From Salinicola tamaricis (GTDB lineage: Bacteria > Pseudomonadota > Gammaproteobacteria > Pseudomonadales > Halomonadaceae), in assembly GCF_003006155.1 (NCBI RefSeq), contig NZ_CP023559.1, positions 3,968,001 to 4,032,000 on the forward strand: 64,000 bases of DNA, given 5' to 3'. The notes under the pieces are model-generated. The model ran no database searches and was not told the DNA's origin. It saw nothing but the letters and a program-made list of their open reading frames with translations. Positions 29,313-38,286 of the stretch are shown piece after piece. A program made the position numbers and the translations under genes. How positions within the stretch are numbered: the stretch's first letter is position 1; every line of letters starts with the position of its first letter.

Positions 29313-29858
29313 ATGCAGAAATCGATCATCATCGGCGGCGTCATCGCTGCCCTCGGGGTCGCCGGCGGTGTTGCCATCGGCGCCTACCAGTCCGGCGACA
29401 GCCAGCCGCAATACGCCGACATCATCAGCGTCGACCCCATCACTCAGACCTCTGAGACGCCGCGTCAGGAGTGTCATAACGTGACCGTCACCCACCGCCG
29501 TCCGGCACAGGACGAGCACGTATCGCCGGCACCGCCATCGGCGCCCATCGTCGGCGGCGTCGTGGGCAACCAGTTCGGCGGCGGCAGTGGCAAGAAAATC
29601 ATGACGGCCGCCGGTGCGGTCGGTGGCGGCATCGCCGGCAATCAGGTCCAGGGCCAGATGCAGCAGGGTGACACCTACACCACCACCGAACAGCGCTGCA
29701 ACACCGTCAAGGACACCAAGCAAGAGACCGTCGGCTACGACGTGCGCTATCGCTATGATGGCGAAGTCCACGAGGCCAAGCTGGACAAGAAGCCCGAAGG
29801 CGACCGCGTCTCCATGCGCAACGGCGAGCCCCAGTGGCAGAGCGCCGGCGGCGCCTGA
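29313..29858 (+). CDS. Glycine-zipper 2TM-domain protein
   Basis: A 181-residue envelope protein. An N-terminal hydrophobic segment (KSIIIGGVIAALGVAGGVAI) acts as a signal or anchor. The central glycine-zipper motif GGVVGNQFGGGSGKKIMTAA continues through AGAVGGGIAGNQVQGQMQ. The C-terminus YDVRYRYDGEVHEAKLDKKP is shared by SlyB/RcpC-like outer-membrane stability proteins. At about 29520-29560 the in-frame sequence (SPAPPSAP) is odd, while another frame reads IAGTAIGA, which would extend the zipper: two compensating indels are likely. GAGGAG precedes the ATG. Confidence 0.85.
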   Translation: MQKSIIIGGVIAALGVAGGVAIGAYQSGDSQPQYADIISVDPITQTSETPRQECHNVTVTHRRPAQDEHVSPAPPSAPIVGGVVGNQFGGGSGKKIMTAAGAVGGGIAGNQVQGQMQQGDTYTTTEQRCNTVKDTKQETVGYDVRYRYDGEVHEAKLDKKPEGDRVSMRNGEPQWQSAGGA

Positions 29859-30005
29859 CGCCCTGGCCCGCTTCGCTCTCTCCCATCGCGCCGGCAGCTT
29901 CTGCCGGCGCGGTCGTGTTTGCGCTCGGCGACGGTTGAGCCGCATAGCGGGACCGGCTACCCTCTTGGCATCCGTCGAATAAATTCAACACGCGAGCCCG
30001 CCATC

Positions 30006-31310
30006 GTGCCTCAAGCCTCTGCTGCGACCTTCCCCGAGCGTCACGTCGACTCCTACTACGCCGCCTCGGCCAACCCGGGCCCGGAACGCCCGCGGCTAAG
30101 CGGCGAAGTCGACGCCGACGTGTGCGTGATCGGCGGCGGCTTCACCGGTATATCCTCGGCGCTGCACCTGGCCGAGCGTGGGCTGCGCGTGGTAGTGCTG
30201 GAGGCGACGCGTATCGGCTTCGGCGCCTCGGGGCGCAACGGCGGGCAAATCGTCAACAGCTACAGCCGCGACATGGACGTGATCGAGGCCAAGTATGGCC
30301 AGTCTACCGCCCAGGCGCTGGGCAGCATGGCGTTCGAGGGCAACAAGATCATCCGCTCGCGCATCGCCGACTACGATATTCGCTGCGATCTCAAGGAGGG
30401 CAACCTGTTCGCTGCCTGCAGCGACAAGCAGATGCAGGGGCTGGTCGAGCACAAGGCGCTGTGGGAGCGCTACGGCCACCGTCAGCTCGAACTGCTCGAT
30501 GCTCGAGGCTACCGTCGCGAGATCGGCTCCGAGCGCTACGTGGGCGCGCTCTTCGACCACTCCGGGGGGCACCTGCACCCGCTCAATCTGGTGCTCGGCG
30601 AGGCCGCCGCGTTCGAATCACTCGGCGGGGTGATATACGAGCATTCGCCGGTGATCGAGATTCGCCACGGCGACCCAGTGGTGATCCGCAGCGCCCAGGG
30701 GCAGGTTCGCGCCGAGCGCGTGATCGTCGCCGGCAACGCCTATCTCAATGGTCTGCTGCCGGAGCTCGAGGGCAAGAGCATGCCCTGCGGTACCCAGGTG
30801 CTGGCCACCGCGCCGCTGGATGCCGACACCGCCCGCGAGCTGCTGCCCAACGATGCCTGCGTCGAGGACTGCAACTATCTGCTCGACTACTACCGCCTCT
30901 CGGCCGACAACCGCCTCATCTACGGCGGTGGCGTGACCTATGGGGGCCACGATCCGGCGAGCATCGAAGCGGTCATTCGGCCCAATCTGGAGAAGACCTT
31001 TCCCCAGCTCAAGGGGGTCAAGGTCGACTACACCTGGAGCGGCAATTTCCTGCTGACGCTCAACCGCCTGCCGCAGTTCGGTCGCATCAACCACAACGTC
31101 TACTATGCTCAAGGCTACTCCGGGCACGGCGTGACCTGTACCCATCTGGCCGGACGGCTGATGGCGGAGGCGCTGAGCGGCGAGCTCGAGCGCTTCGACG
31201 CCTTCGCCAACCTGCCACACACGCCCTTCCCCGGCGGCCGCCTCTTCCGTGTGCCGCTGACCGCCCTCGGCGCCTGGTACTATCGGATGCGCGACCAGCT
31301 CGGCTGGTGA
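30006..31310 (+). CDS. puuB: FAD-dependent oxidoreductase, gamma-glutamylputrescine oxidase-like
   Basis: DAO-family flavoenzyme of about 434 residues. The Rossmann motif VCVIGGGFTGISSALHLAER binds FAD, followed by VLEATRIGFGASGRNGGQIV, a hallmark of the PuuB/OrdL group. C-terminal YTWSGNFLLTLNRLPQFGRI and YAQGYSGHGVTCTHLAGRLM complete the FAD site. It would oxidise gamma-glutamylputrescine made by PuuA 2 kb upstream; other DAO substrates cannot be excluded. I start at the GTG at 30006, which gives the usual length before the Rossmann motif, although the ribosome-binding site is weak. Confidence 0.85.
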   Translation: MPQASAATFPERHVDSYYAASANPGPERPRLSGEVDADVCVIGGGFTGISSALHLAERGLRVVVLEATRIGFGASGRNGGQIVNSYSRDMDVIEAKYGQSTAQALGSMAFEGNKIIRSRIADYDIRCDLKEGNLFAACSDKQMQGLVEHKALWERYGHRQLELLDARGYRREIGSERYVGALFDHSGGHLHPLNLVLGEAAAFESLGGVIYEHSPVIEIRHGDPVVIRSAQGQVRAERVIVAGNAYLNGLLPELEGKSMPCGTQVLATAPLDADTARELLPNDACVEDCNYLLDYYRLSADNRLIYGGGVTYGGHDPASIEAVIRPNLEKTFPQLKGVKVDYTWSGNFLLTLNRLPQFGRINHNVYYAQGYSGHGVTCTHLAGRLMAEALSGELERFDAFANLPHTPFPGGRLFRVPLTALGAWYYRMRDQLGW

Positions 31311-31427
31311 CACTCCCTGCCTGACGGGCATGCCGCCAGCGCCGTAGCGATCCATCGCGGGCCGACATGCCGACCTGACTCGGAACCAAGAGTCAGACCG
31401 GATTCACAGAGCCGGCAGACAAACGCA

Positions 31428-31450
31428 AGGGGCGGCCACTGGCCGCCCCT
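31428..31450. terminator. Bidirectional terminator between the oxidase and the chemoreceptor
   Basis: AGGGGCGGCC and its complement form a perfect 10-bp stem with a 3-base loop between two convergent genes. Confidence 0.75.
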
Positions 31451-31471
31451 CGAGCTGCCTCTGACCCCGGG

Positions 31472-33217
31472 TCAGAATGTCTGCCACGCCTCTTCGTCTT
31501 GAGTACTGCGCTTGGCAGTTAGCGATGTCGGCTGCACGTTGGTGGATTTCGGCTGAGTATCGGGTGTCGCAGCCGCTTGCTCCGTAACGTCTTCGCCGAG
31601 CACGAAGGTATCGATCAGGCCGCGCAGGCGCTCGGCTTCCTGCTGCAGATCGGCCGCTGAGGTCGCCGACTGCTGCACCATGGCAGCGTTCTGCTGCGTC
31701 ATCGCATCCATCTCCGCCACCGCGGTATTGATCTGGCCGATGCCGCTGTTCTGCTCCTTGGCCCCGGCGCTGATCTCACCGATCACATCCGCGACGCGAT
31801 TCACACTGTCGACGATCTCACGCATGGTGTTCCCGGCCCGATTCACCAGCTCGCTGCCGCTGGGTATGCTCGGCCGACTGCGTGATCAACTCACGAATAT
31901 TTTTAGATGCCTCCGCCGAACGACCCGCCAGTGAGCGTACCTCGCTGGCCACCACCGCGAAGCCGCGCCCGTGCTCGCCGGCGCGCGCGGCCTCCACGGA
32001 GGCATTCAGCGCCAGGATATTGGTCTGGAAAGCGATGGAGTCGATCAGTCCGATGATCTCCTCGATCTGCGCCGCCGACTGAGTGATTTCGCTCATCCGC
32101 GCCTCGACCTCGGCCATCGCCTGCTCGCCCTCTTGCGCCACATCGCTGGTCGACTGCACCAGTTGACTCGCCTGGGTGGCCGAGTCGGTGGCATGTGCCA
32201 CCGTGGTGGTGATCTCCTCCATCGAGGCGGAGGTCTGCTGCAGGCTGGATGCCGACTGCTCGGTGCGCGATGCCAGCTCGCCGCTGGCATCGGCGATCTG
32301 AGACGACGTCGCGTGAACGTTACGGGTACTCGAGCGCACGTCACGCAGCGTTTCCTGCATGCGCCCGACGAAAGCGTTGAACTGGGTCGCGAGTTCGCCC
32401 ACTTCGTCGCGGCTGTCGACGGCCAGGCGGCGCGTCAGATCGCCCTGGCCGCTGGCGATATCACCCATCGCGTCGGCGGTGCGCCGGATCGGGCCGAGCA
32501 GACGCCGCACCAGCACGCTGGTGATCAGGGCCGCCAGCAGCATGCCCCCGCCGCCCAGCAGCAGCGATCGCCACAGCATGGCGTGGCGATTGCTCGCCGC
32601 CTTGGCCTCTGCCGCCGCCATCGCCTGATCGATGGAGGTGGCATAGATGCCGGCACCGATCATCCAGTTCCAGCCATCGATGCGCTCGGCGTAGGAGTAC
32701 TTGCGCTCGACCTTGCCGGTAGCGGGATTGGGCCACAGATAGCTGTAGCGGCCCCCCCCTGCTGAGCGACCCGGATCAGGTCGGCGATGACATGGTTACC
32801 ATCGGCGTCTGTCACCCCGAGCATATTGGTCCCCTCCTTCTTGGTGTCGGGGGCAAACACCAGATTGGTGCCATCGAAGTCGTAGACGAAAATATAATTG
32901 GTGCCGTCGAATGAGAGCCCACGCAGCAAATCGCGCGCCTTGGCCTGCGCTGCCTGAGGGTCGCTGCCGGCACTCTCGACCAGTGGCGTGATGGCGGATT
33001 TAGCCAGATCGACGATGCCCTTGACCGCCTTGACCTGACTGTCGATCAACAAGCGCCGCTGCTCGGCCAGCTCTCGACGACTGTCATTGAGGTTGGAGAC
33101 GATGTTGACGCTCACCAGCGCCACGATGATCACAAACAGCGGTATCAGCGTCAGCGCCACGATCTTGGTCTGCAGGCTGAACGCGTGTCTGGCGCGCAAA
33201 ACGGAAGGTGCCTTCAT
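31472..33217 (-). CDS. Methyl-accepting chemotaxis protein with Cache sensor (two frameshifts)
   Basis: Transmembrane chemoreceptor of about 580 residues. The N-terminal membrane segment is followed by a periplasmic single-Cache-type domain ([20 protein letters not shown]). A second membrane segment leads to HAMP ([20 protein letters not shown]), and then to the cytoplasmic signalling domain with the conserved hairpin tip [20 protein letters not shown]. The frame breaks near 32755, in a run of eight C bases, and near 31865 (between [10 protein letters not shown] and [15 protein letters not shown]). The ligand is unknown. Confidence 0.92.
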
Positions 33218-33517
33218 GCGTACGCTCTCGGTCTTTGGAGTTATCGAGTGAGATCCAGCGGCGCGTCACCCTCCCGGCCAGAATCCGATACCACGCCGCT
33301 AACGAACACCAACACGATTCAACCCGGCAGAATCACGCGCCCACCAAGGTCGATATCGGTGACAATTTGTTTAACTTGAGTCAACTTTAGTAGGAATAGG
33401 CATCCACGCAGATGCCAGAAGCCGTCAAGACGGCCGGTGAAAGGCGCTCTGGCGGCCGGCGTAGAGGCGATCGTCAGGTAGAGACAGACGCTGCCAGGAA
33501 TCGGGCCTGCGGAAGCG
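33218..33517. other. Gap between hda and the chemoreceptor
   Basis: A 300-bp region, AT-rich near 33365-33390, that should carry the chemoreceptor promoter. A flagellar-type (sigma-28) promoter was looked for but the spacing does not fit. No gene seen. Confidence 0.35.
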
Positions 33518-34219
33518 CTACCACTCCAGCGCTTGCTTGACGAAAGGAATGGTGAGCTTGCGCTTGGCGGAGAGCGAGGCGCGATCCAGGCGTGCCAGCA
33601 CGTCAGAGAGCTGATCGAGCTGACGCGGACCACGATGCAGGATATAGCGCGCGACCTCATCGGGTAGCTGCATGCCGCGTACTCGCGCGCGCAGTTGCAG
33701 CGCGCCCAGCCGCTGGGCGTCATCCAACGGCTGCACATGAAAGACCATGCCCCAGGTCATGCGCGAAGCCAGGTCCGGCAGCTTGATATCGAGCTGGCGC
33801 GGCGAACGGTCGGCGGCGATCACCAGCCGCTTGCCGGCGTCGCGCCAAACGGTTGAAGCCATGGAACAGCGCCTCTTCCCAGCGCTTGCGCCCGACCACC
33901 AGTTGCAGGTCGTCGATCGCCAGCAGATCGAGTCGCTCGGGCTCTTCGAGAATATCCGGCGGAAAGTGCCCTAGGGCATCCAGCGGCAGATAGAGCGCGC
34001 GCTGACGCGGGCGTCGGCAGCATGGCAGGCCGCCTGCAGCAGATGGCTGCAGCCCACCCCACTGCCTCCCCACAGATAGAGGAAGGGTTCGCCGGTGCTC
34101 TCCAGCTGCGAGGCCAGATGCGCCACCAGCGGCGCATTGTCCCCGGGGAAGTAGTTGGCGAAGGTAGCGTCATCGCGCAGCCCCACCCCCAGCGGCAGCT
34201 GTGACGGTCCCGGGCGCAT
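33518..34219 (-). CDS. hda: DnaA regulatory inactivator Hda (frameshifted)
   Basis: DnaA-related AAA+ protein that, with the sliding clamp, promotes hydrolysis of DnaA-ATP after initiation. The N-terminal part reads [20 protein letters not shown], then FLYLWGGSGVGCSHLLQAAC. After a frame change near 34010 it continues LDLLAIDDLQLVVGRKRWEE and, after a second near 33845, WRDAGKRLVIAADRSPRQLD to the end. The start QLPLG is the clamp-binding motif seen in Hda. The Walker A residue that is Lys in DnaA and Arg in E. coli Hda is Cys here. The gene overlaps the end of perM. Confidence 0.9.
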
Positions 34220-35317
34220 CAGCTGTCGTGCTCCCCGTCCCAGCCCTCTGTCAGCGCCTCGGCCCGCGCCCGATCATAGAGGCGACTGTGGCGATAGCGG
34301 TGATAGGCGGGCGTAACGCAGCAGAACCATGATCACCGCGGCCACCGGTAGCGCCAGCAGGATACCGGTGAAGCCGAACAGTTGCCCGCCGGCGAGCACG
34401 GCGAAGATCACCGCCACCGGATGCAGGCCGATCTTGTCACCCAGCAACAGCGGCTGCAGCAGCGTGCTCTCGGCCACCTGGCCGATGCCGAACACCACCA
34501 GCACCCCCACCAGCGGCAGCCACTCGCCGAACTGGAAGAACGCCACCACGCCGGCGGTGAGCACGCCGACGATGACCCCGAGATAGGGCACGATGCTCGC
34601 CAACCCCGCCATCAGGCCGATCAGCAGTCCGAACTTGAGCCCCACCACGCTCAGGCCGACAGCGTAGATCACGCCCAGGCTCAGCATCACCAGCAGCTGG
34701 CCGCGCAGGAAGGCGGAAAGCACCTCGTCGCACTCCACCGCCAACGCCGTGACCCGGGGTTCGACCTGGCGCGGCAGCAGCTCGCGCACATAGCCCTTGA
34801 GCCGATCCCAGTCGAGCAGCAGATAAAAGGTAACCACCGGAATCAGCGCCAGATTGCCGAGCCAGATAGCCAACGCCAGCCCCGAGCGCGAGGCCTGGGC
34901 CAGGAAGGCCGCAGCGTAGGTGCCTGTCTCGCGCCAGTTGCTCATCAAGGCGTTGCGCAACTGATCGAAGTCGGCGCTGAAATCGATCCCGGTCAGTTCG
35001 CGCACCTCCGGCAGCACCGTCGTCTGGACCCAGTTGAGCACCTCCGGCAGCGCCGCGATCAGCTGCCCCAGCTGGCGCCCCAGCATTGGCAGCAGTATCA
35101 GCAGGGAACCGACCATCACCAGCGCCAGCAGCAGAAACACCAGGCTCACCGAAAGCCGCCGCGACAGCCCCCGCGCCTCCAGCCAGTCGGTCACCGGATC
35201 GCCCAGATAAGCCAGGATCAGGCTGACGAAGAACGGCATCAGGATCGGCTCGAGCAGCACCAGCAGCCAAAGCCCCAGCGCGGCACCGATCAACCCGCCT
35301 ATCTGTAGTTTACTCAT
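34219..35317 (-). CDS. perM: AI-2E/PerM family membrane protein (one frameshift)
   Basis: About eight membrane segments: [20 protein letters not shown] and [20 protein letters not shown] near the start, then the family segments [20 protein letters not shown] and [20 protein letters not shown]. The frame ends early near 34300 in [10 protein letters not shown]. The alternative frame gives [20 protein letters not shown] and stops at a TGATG overlap with hda, so I extend it. The family includes exporters and putative permeases; substrate unknown. It is divergent from purM, as in many gammaproteobacteria. Confidence 0.88.
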
Positions 35318-35351
35318 CGCGCTCTCGCCGTTCCCTGACTGCCCGCTCGGA

Positions 35352-35369
35352 TGTAGGCAATGCTACAAT
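35352..35369 (+). promoter_or_regulatory. Candidate -10 element and small dyad upstream of purM
   Basis: TGTAG GCAATG CTACA forms a 5-bp dyad that overlaps TACAAT, a five-of-six match to the -10 hexamer, in the divergent perM/purM gap. No convincing -35 is seen. Confidence 0.3.
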
Positions 35370-35454
35370 GCGCCCCGCTGAACATCACCCCCATTCATTG
35401 GCGGGACGCTGGGTCACCCGCAGCGTCTCCCCGGCTCCGCGAGAAAGGTCCCCT

Positions 35455-36547
35455 ATGACGCGCTCCTCTCCCGATTCTTCGAACGCGCCCCGTTCGTCCA
35501 ACTCCCCCTCCCTGACCTACCGGGACGCGGGTGTCGACATCGATGCCGGCAACGCGCTGGTCGAGCGGATCAAGGGCGTGGCCAAGCGTACCTCGCGGCC
35601 GGAAGTGATGGGCGGCCTGGGCGGCTTCGGCGCACTATGCCAGCTGCCCAGCGGCTACCGCGAACCGGTGCTGGTCTCCGGCACCGACGGCGTCGGCACC
35701 AAGCTGCGCCTGGCGATGGATCTGGGCAAGCACGACACCATCGGCATCGATCTGGTCGCCATGTGCGTCAACGATCTGGTGGTCGCCGGCGCGGAGCCGC
35801 TGCTGTTTCTCGACTACTACGCCACCGGCAAGCTGGATGTCGATATTGCCGCCGACGTGGTGACCGGCATCGGTGAGGGCTGCAGCCAGGCCGGCTGCGC
35901 CTTGGTGGGGGGCGAGACCGCCGAGATGCCGGGCATGTACGAAGGCAGCGACTATGACCTGGCCGGGTTCTGTGTCGGCGTGGTGGAGAAGTCCGAGATT
36001 CTCGACGGCAGCCGGGTCGCCGCCGGCGACGTGCTGCTGGGGCTAGCCTCTTCCGGGCCACACTCCAACGGTTACTCGCTGATTCGCAAGATTCTCGAGG
36101 TCGGCGGCGGCCAGCTCGACGAAACCCTCGACGGCCAGCCGCTCGCCGACCTGCTGATGGCGCCGACCCGCATCTACGTCAAGCCGCTGCTCTCACTGAT
36201 TCGCGACAGCGACGTGGCCGTGCACGCGCTCTCGCACATCACCGGCGGCGGTCTGCTCGAGAACGTGCCGCGGGTACTGCCGGACGACCTCGCCGCGCGG
36301 GTCGACGTCACCACCTGGCAGCGCCCGGCGGTGTTCGACTGGCTGCAGGCCCAGGGCAACGTGGCCGAGCGCGAGATGTATCGCGTGCTCAACTGCGGTA
36401 TCGGCATGGTGGTGGTGGTGGGCGGACCAGGCCGACGCCGCCGTCACCCACCTGCAGGGCGCCGGCGAGCAGGTCCATCGTCTGGGTGAGATCGTCACAC
36501 GCAACGAGGGTGACGACGCCGTGCAGCTGGAGAACCTGCCGGCATGA
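35455..36547 (+). CDS. purM: Phosphoribosylformylglycinamidine cyclo-ligase (one frameshift)
   Basis: AIR synthetase, fifth step of purine synthesis. Key blocks: [50 protein letters not shown] (ATP-binding), [20 protein letters not shown] and [20 protein letters not shown]. The frame breaks near 36423 after GIGMVVVV and continues as [20 protein letters not shown], ending LENLPA at a stop that overlaps the purN ATG. AAAGG precedes the ATG. Co-translation with purN is expected. Confidence 0.95.
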
Positions 36548-37290
36548 GCGCAGAGCACTCTTCTCCGCATCAGGATACGCTGAACGACTTCGAGGCCGCG
36601 GCCGCCGAGAAGCCCCGCGTGGTCGTGCTGATCTCTGGCAACGGCAGCAATCTGCAGGCGCTGCTCGATGCCCAGACGCATGACGAGCTGGGCGGCGAGA
36701 TCGTCGCGGTGGTCTCCAACAAGGCCGACGCGTTTGGGCTCAAGCGGGCCAAGGATGCCGGTGTCGATGCCGTGGCGCTGCCGCATCGCGAGTACGACTC
36801 CCGCGAGGCCTTCGATGCCGCGCTGATCAAGGTGATCGATCGCCACGAACCCAATCTGGTGGTGCTGGCCGGCTTCATGCGCATCCTCACGCCGATGTTC
36901 GTCGATCACTACCGCGGGCGGATGCTCAACATCCATCCGTCGCTGCTGCCCGCGTACCAAGGCCTCAATACGCATCAGCGCGCGCTGGACGACGGCGTTG
37001 CCGAACACGGTGTCAGCGTGCACTTCGTCACCGAAGAGCTGGATGGCGGGCCGGTGGTGATTCAGGCCGCGGTCAAGGTCGAGCCCGATCAGGATCTCGA
37101 TGCCCTGATCGCCAAAGTCCATGCCCGCGAGCACCTGATCTACCCGATCGCCGTGCGCTGGTTCCTCGAAGGCCGAATCAAGCTCGGCGCCGAGGGCACG
37201 GTGACGCTGGACAACATGCCGCTGCCGCCGCACGGCCTGCGCATGTCCCACGAGGATGCCGCCGAGGAGCTTGACGAGGATCTGGAGTGA
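36544..37290 (+). CDS. purN: Phosphoribosylglycinamide formyltransferase
   Basis: GAR transformylase using 10-formyltetrahydrofolate. VVVLISGNGSNLQALLDA binds the phosphate. LNIHPSLLPAYQGLNTHQRA holds the catalytic Asn-His pair, and HFVTEELDGGPVVIQAAV supplies the catalytic Asp. About 20 extra residues precede the core and an acidic tail follows (EDAAEELDEDLE), making it longer (248) than the E. coli enzyme. The ATG overlaps the purM stop. Confidence 0.96.
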   Translation: MSAEHSSPHQDTLNDFEAAAAEKPRVVVLISGNGSNLQALLDAQTHDELGGEIVAVVSNKADAFGLKRAKDAGVDAVALPHREYDSREAFDAALIKVIDRHEPNLVVLAGFMRILTPMFVDHYRGRMLNIHPSLLPAYQGLNTHQRALDDGVAEHGVSVHFVTEELDGGPVVIQAAVKVEPDQDLDALIAKVHAREHLIYPIAVRWFLEGRIKLGAEGTVTLDNMPLPPHGLRMSHEDAAEELDEDLE

Positions 37291-37342
37291 GCCCCAAGGC
37301 ATTCGCCCCAGCCGTCCGATCTTCGCGCTAGCCTCAAAGGTT

Positions 37343-37374
37343 GCGCCGGGCGCCCGAGATCGGGCGCCCGGCGC
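37343..37374 (+). terminator. Strong terminator hairpin after purN
   Basis: A perfect 14-bp stem, GCGCCGGGCGCCCG and its complement, with loop AGAT. It separates purMN from the secretion cluster. Confidence 0.75.
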
Positions 37375-37441
37375 CAGAAGTAGGATCTACCCTCTCACGA
37401 GCGTGACGAATAACCCCCTTTTTTGTCGCCTTTAGATGAAT

Positions 37442-37469
37442 TTGCCACACCTCCGCCCTGCCATAGACT
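37442..37469 (+). promoter_or_regulatory. Candidate promoter of the secretion cluster
   Basis: TTGCCA and TAGACT spaced by 16 bases, about 30 bp before the first HlyD-like gene. Four matches each to the consensus. Confidence 0.35.
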
Positions 37470-37497
37470 ACGGATCTATCAAGCAAGGATGTGTGAC

Positions 37498-38286
37498 ATG
37501 CTGCTTCGCTCTGCCCACTGGCTGACTCTTGGTCTTGTCGCGCTCTCCTTGAGCCCCTCGCTCTGGGCCGAGGATTCGCTGCTTGGTCCCCTCGACCCCA
37601 CCAACACCGCCACCAAAGGCGGCGAGCGCCAGGTCCGCGGCGTGTTGCGCGCCCATAATCATGCGGTGATCAGCAGCGAACTGGCCGGACGTATCGTCGA
37701 GATGCCCTACAGCGATGGCCAAAGTTTCGCCAAGGGTGACCTGCTCGTGCGCTTCGACTGCAGCGCCTACCAGGCTCAGCTCAACGCCGCCCAGGCTGCC
37801 GCGCGCGCCACCCGTGAAGAACTGAACCACAACAAGCAACTGGCCGCGCTCAATTCAGTCGGTCGTTTCGAGGTGGCACTGGCCGAGGCCCGTCAAGCCC
37901 AGGCCCAGGCCGAAAGCCAGGTGTATCAGGTGCAGGTCAAGCGCTGCCGCGTTACCGCGCCCTTCGCCGGCAACGTAGTGCTGCGCCGCGCCCAGCCCCA
38001 CGAGAGCGTCGCCAGCGGCACACCGCTGCTGGAGGTGGTGGATAACACCACGCTTGAGATCTACCTGCTGGTGCCCTCCAGTTGGCTCAGCCGCCTGCAA
38101 CCGGGGCAGACCTTCGACTTCATCCCCGACGAGACCGGCAAAACACTGAAGGCTACCGTCAAACGTCTGGGCGCGCGTATCGATGAGGGCAGCCAGACCC
38201 TGCTGCTGATCGGTAGTCTTCCCGAGGCTACCAAGGGCCTGCTGGCCGGCATGAGCGGCACAGCGCGCTTTCAGGCGTCGCCGTGA
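37498..38286 (+). CDS. Periplasmic adaptor (HlyD/RND membrane-fusion family)
   Basis: A 262-residue adaptor. A signal peptide (MLLRSAHWLTLGLVALSLSP) ends near LWAE. It has a first lipoyl half-motif (VISSELAGRIVEMPYSDGQS), a short coiled-coil hairpin rich in Ala/Gln (YQAQLNAAQAAARATREELN), then the second lipoyl half (CRVTAPFAGNVVLRRAQPHE) and a beta-barrel (TLEIYLLVPSSWLSRLQPGQ). AAGGA lies before the ATG at 37498; another ATG at 37489 is too close to it. The short hairpin and lack of a membrane anchor suggest a soluble periplasmic piece. It overlaps the next gene (GTGA). Confidence 0.88.
   Translation: MLLRSAHWLTLGLVALSLSPSLWAEDSLLGPLDPTNTATKGGERQVRGVLRAHNHAVISSELAGRIVEMPYSDGQSFAKGDLLVRFDCSAYQAQLNAAQAAARATREELNHNKQLAALNSVGRFEVALAEARQAQAQAESQVYQVQVKRCRVTAPFAGNVVLRRAQPHESVASGTPLLEVVDNTTLEIYLLVPSSWLSRLQPGQTFDFIPDETGKTLKATVKRLGARIDEGSQTLLLIGSLPEATKGLLAGMSGTARFQASP

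Noticed and set aside
33330..33400. Sigma-28 (flagellar) promoter for the chemoreceptor
   Set aside because: TAAA and ACCGATAT are present on the minus strand but are 6 bases too close together.
34219..35317. PerM-like protein as an AI-2 exporter linked to luxS
   Set aside because: The family name is historical, luxS is 23 kb away, and perM next to hda is a common housekeeping arrangement.
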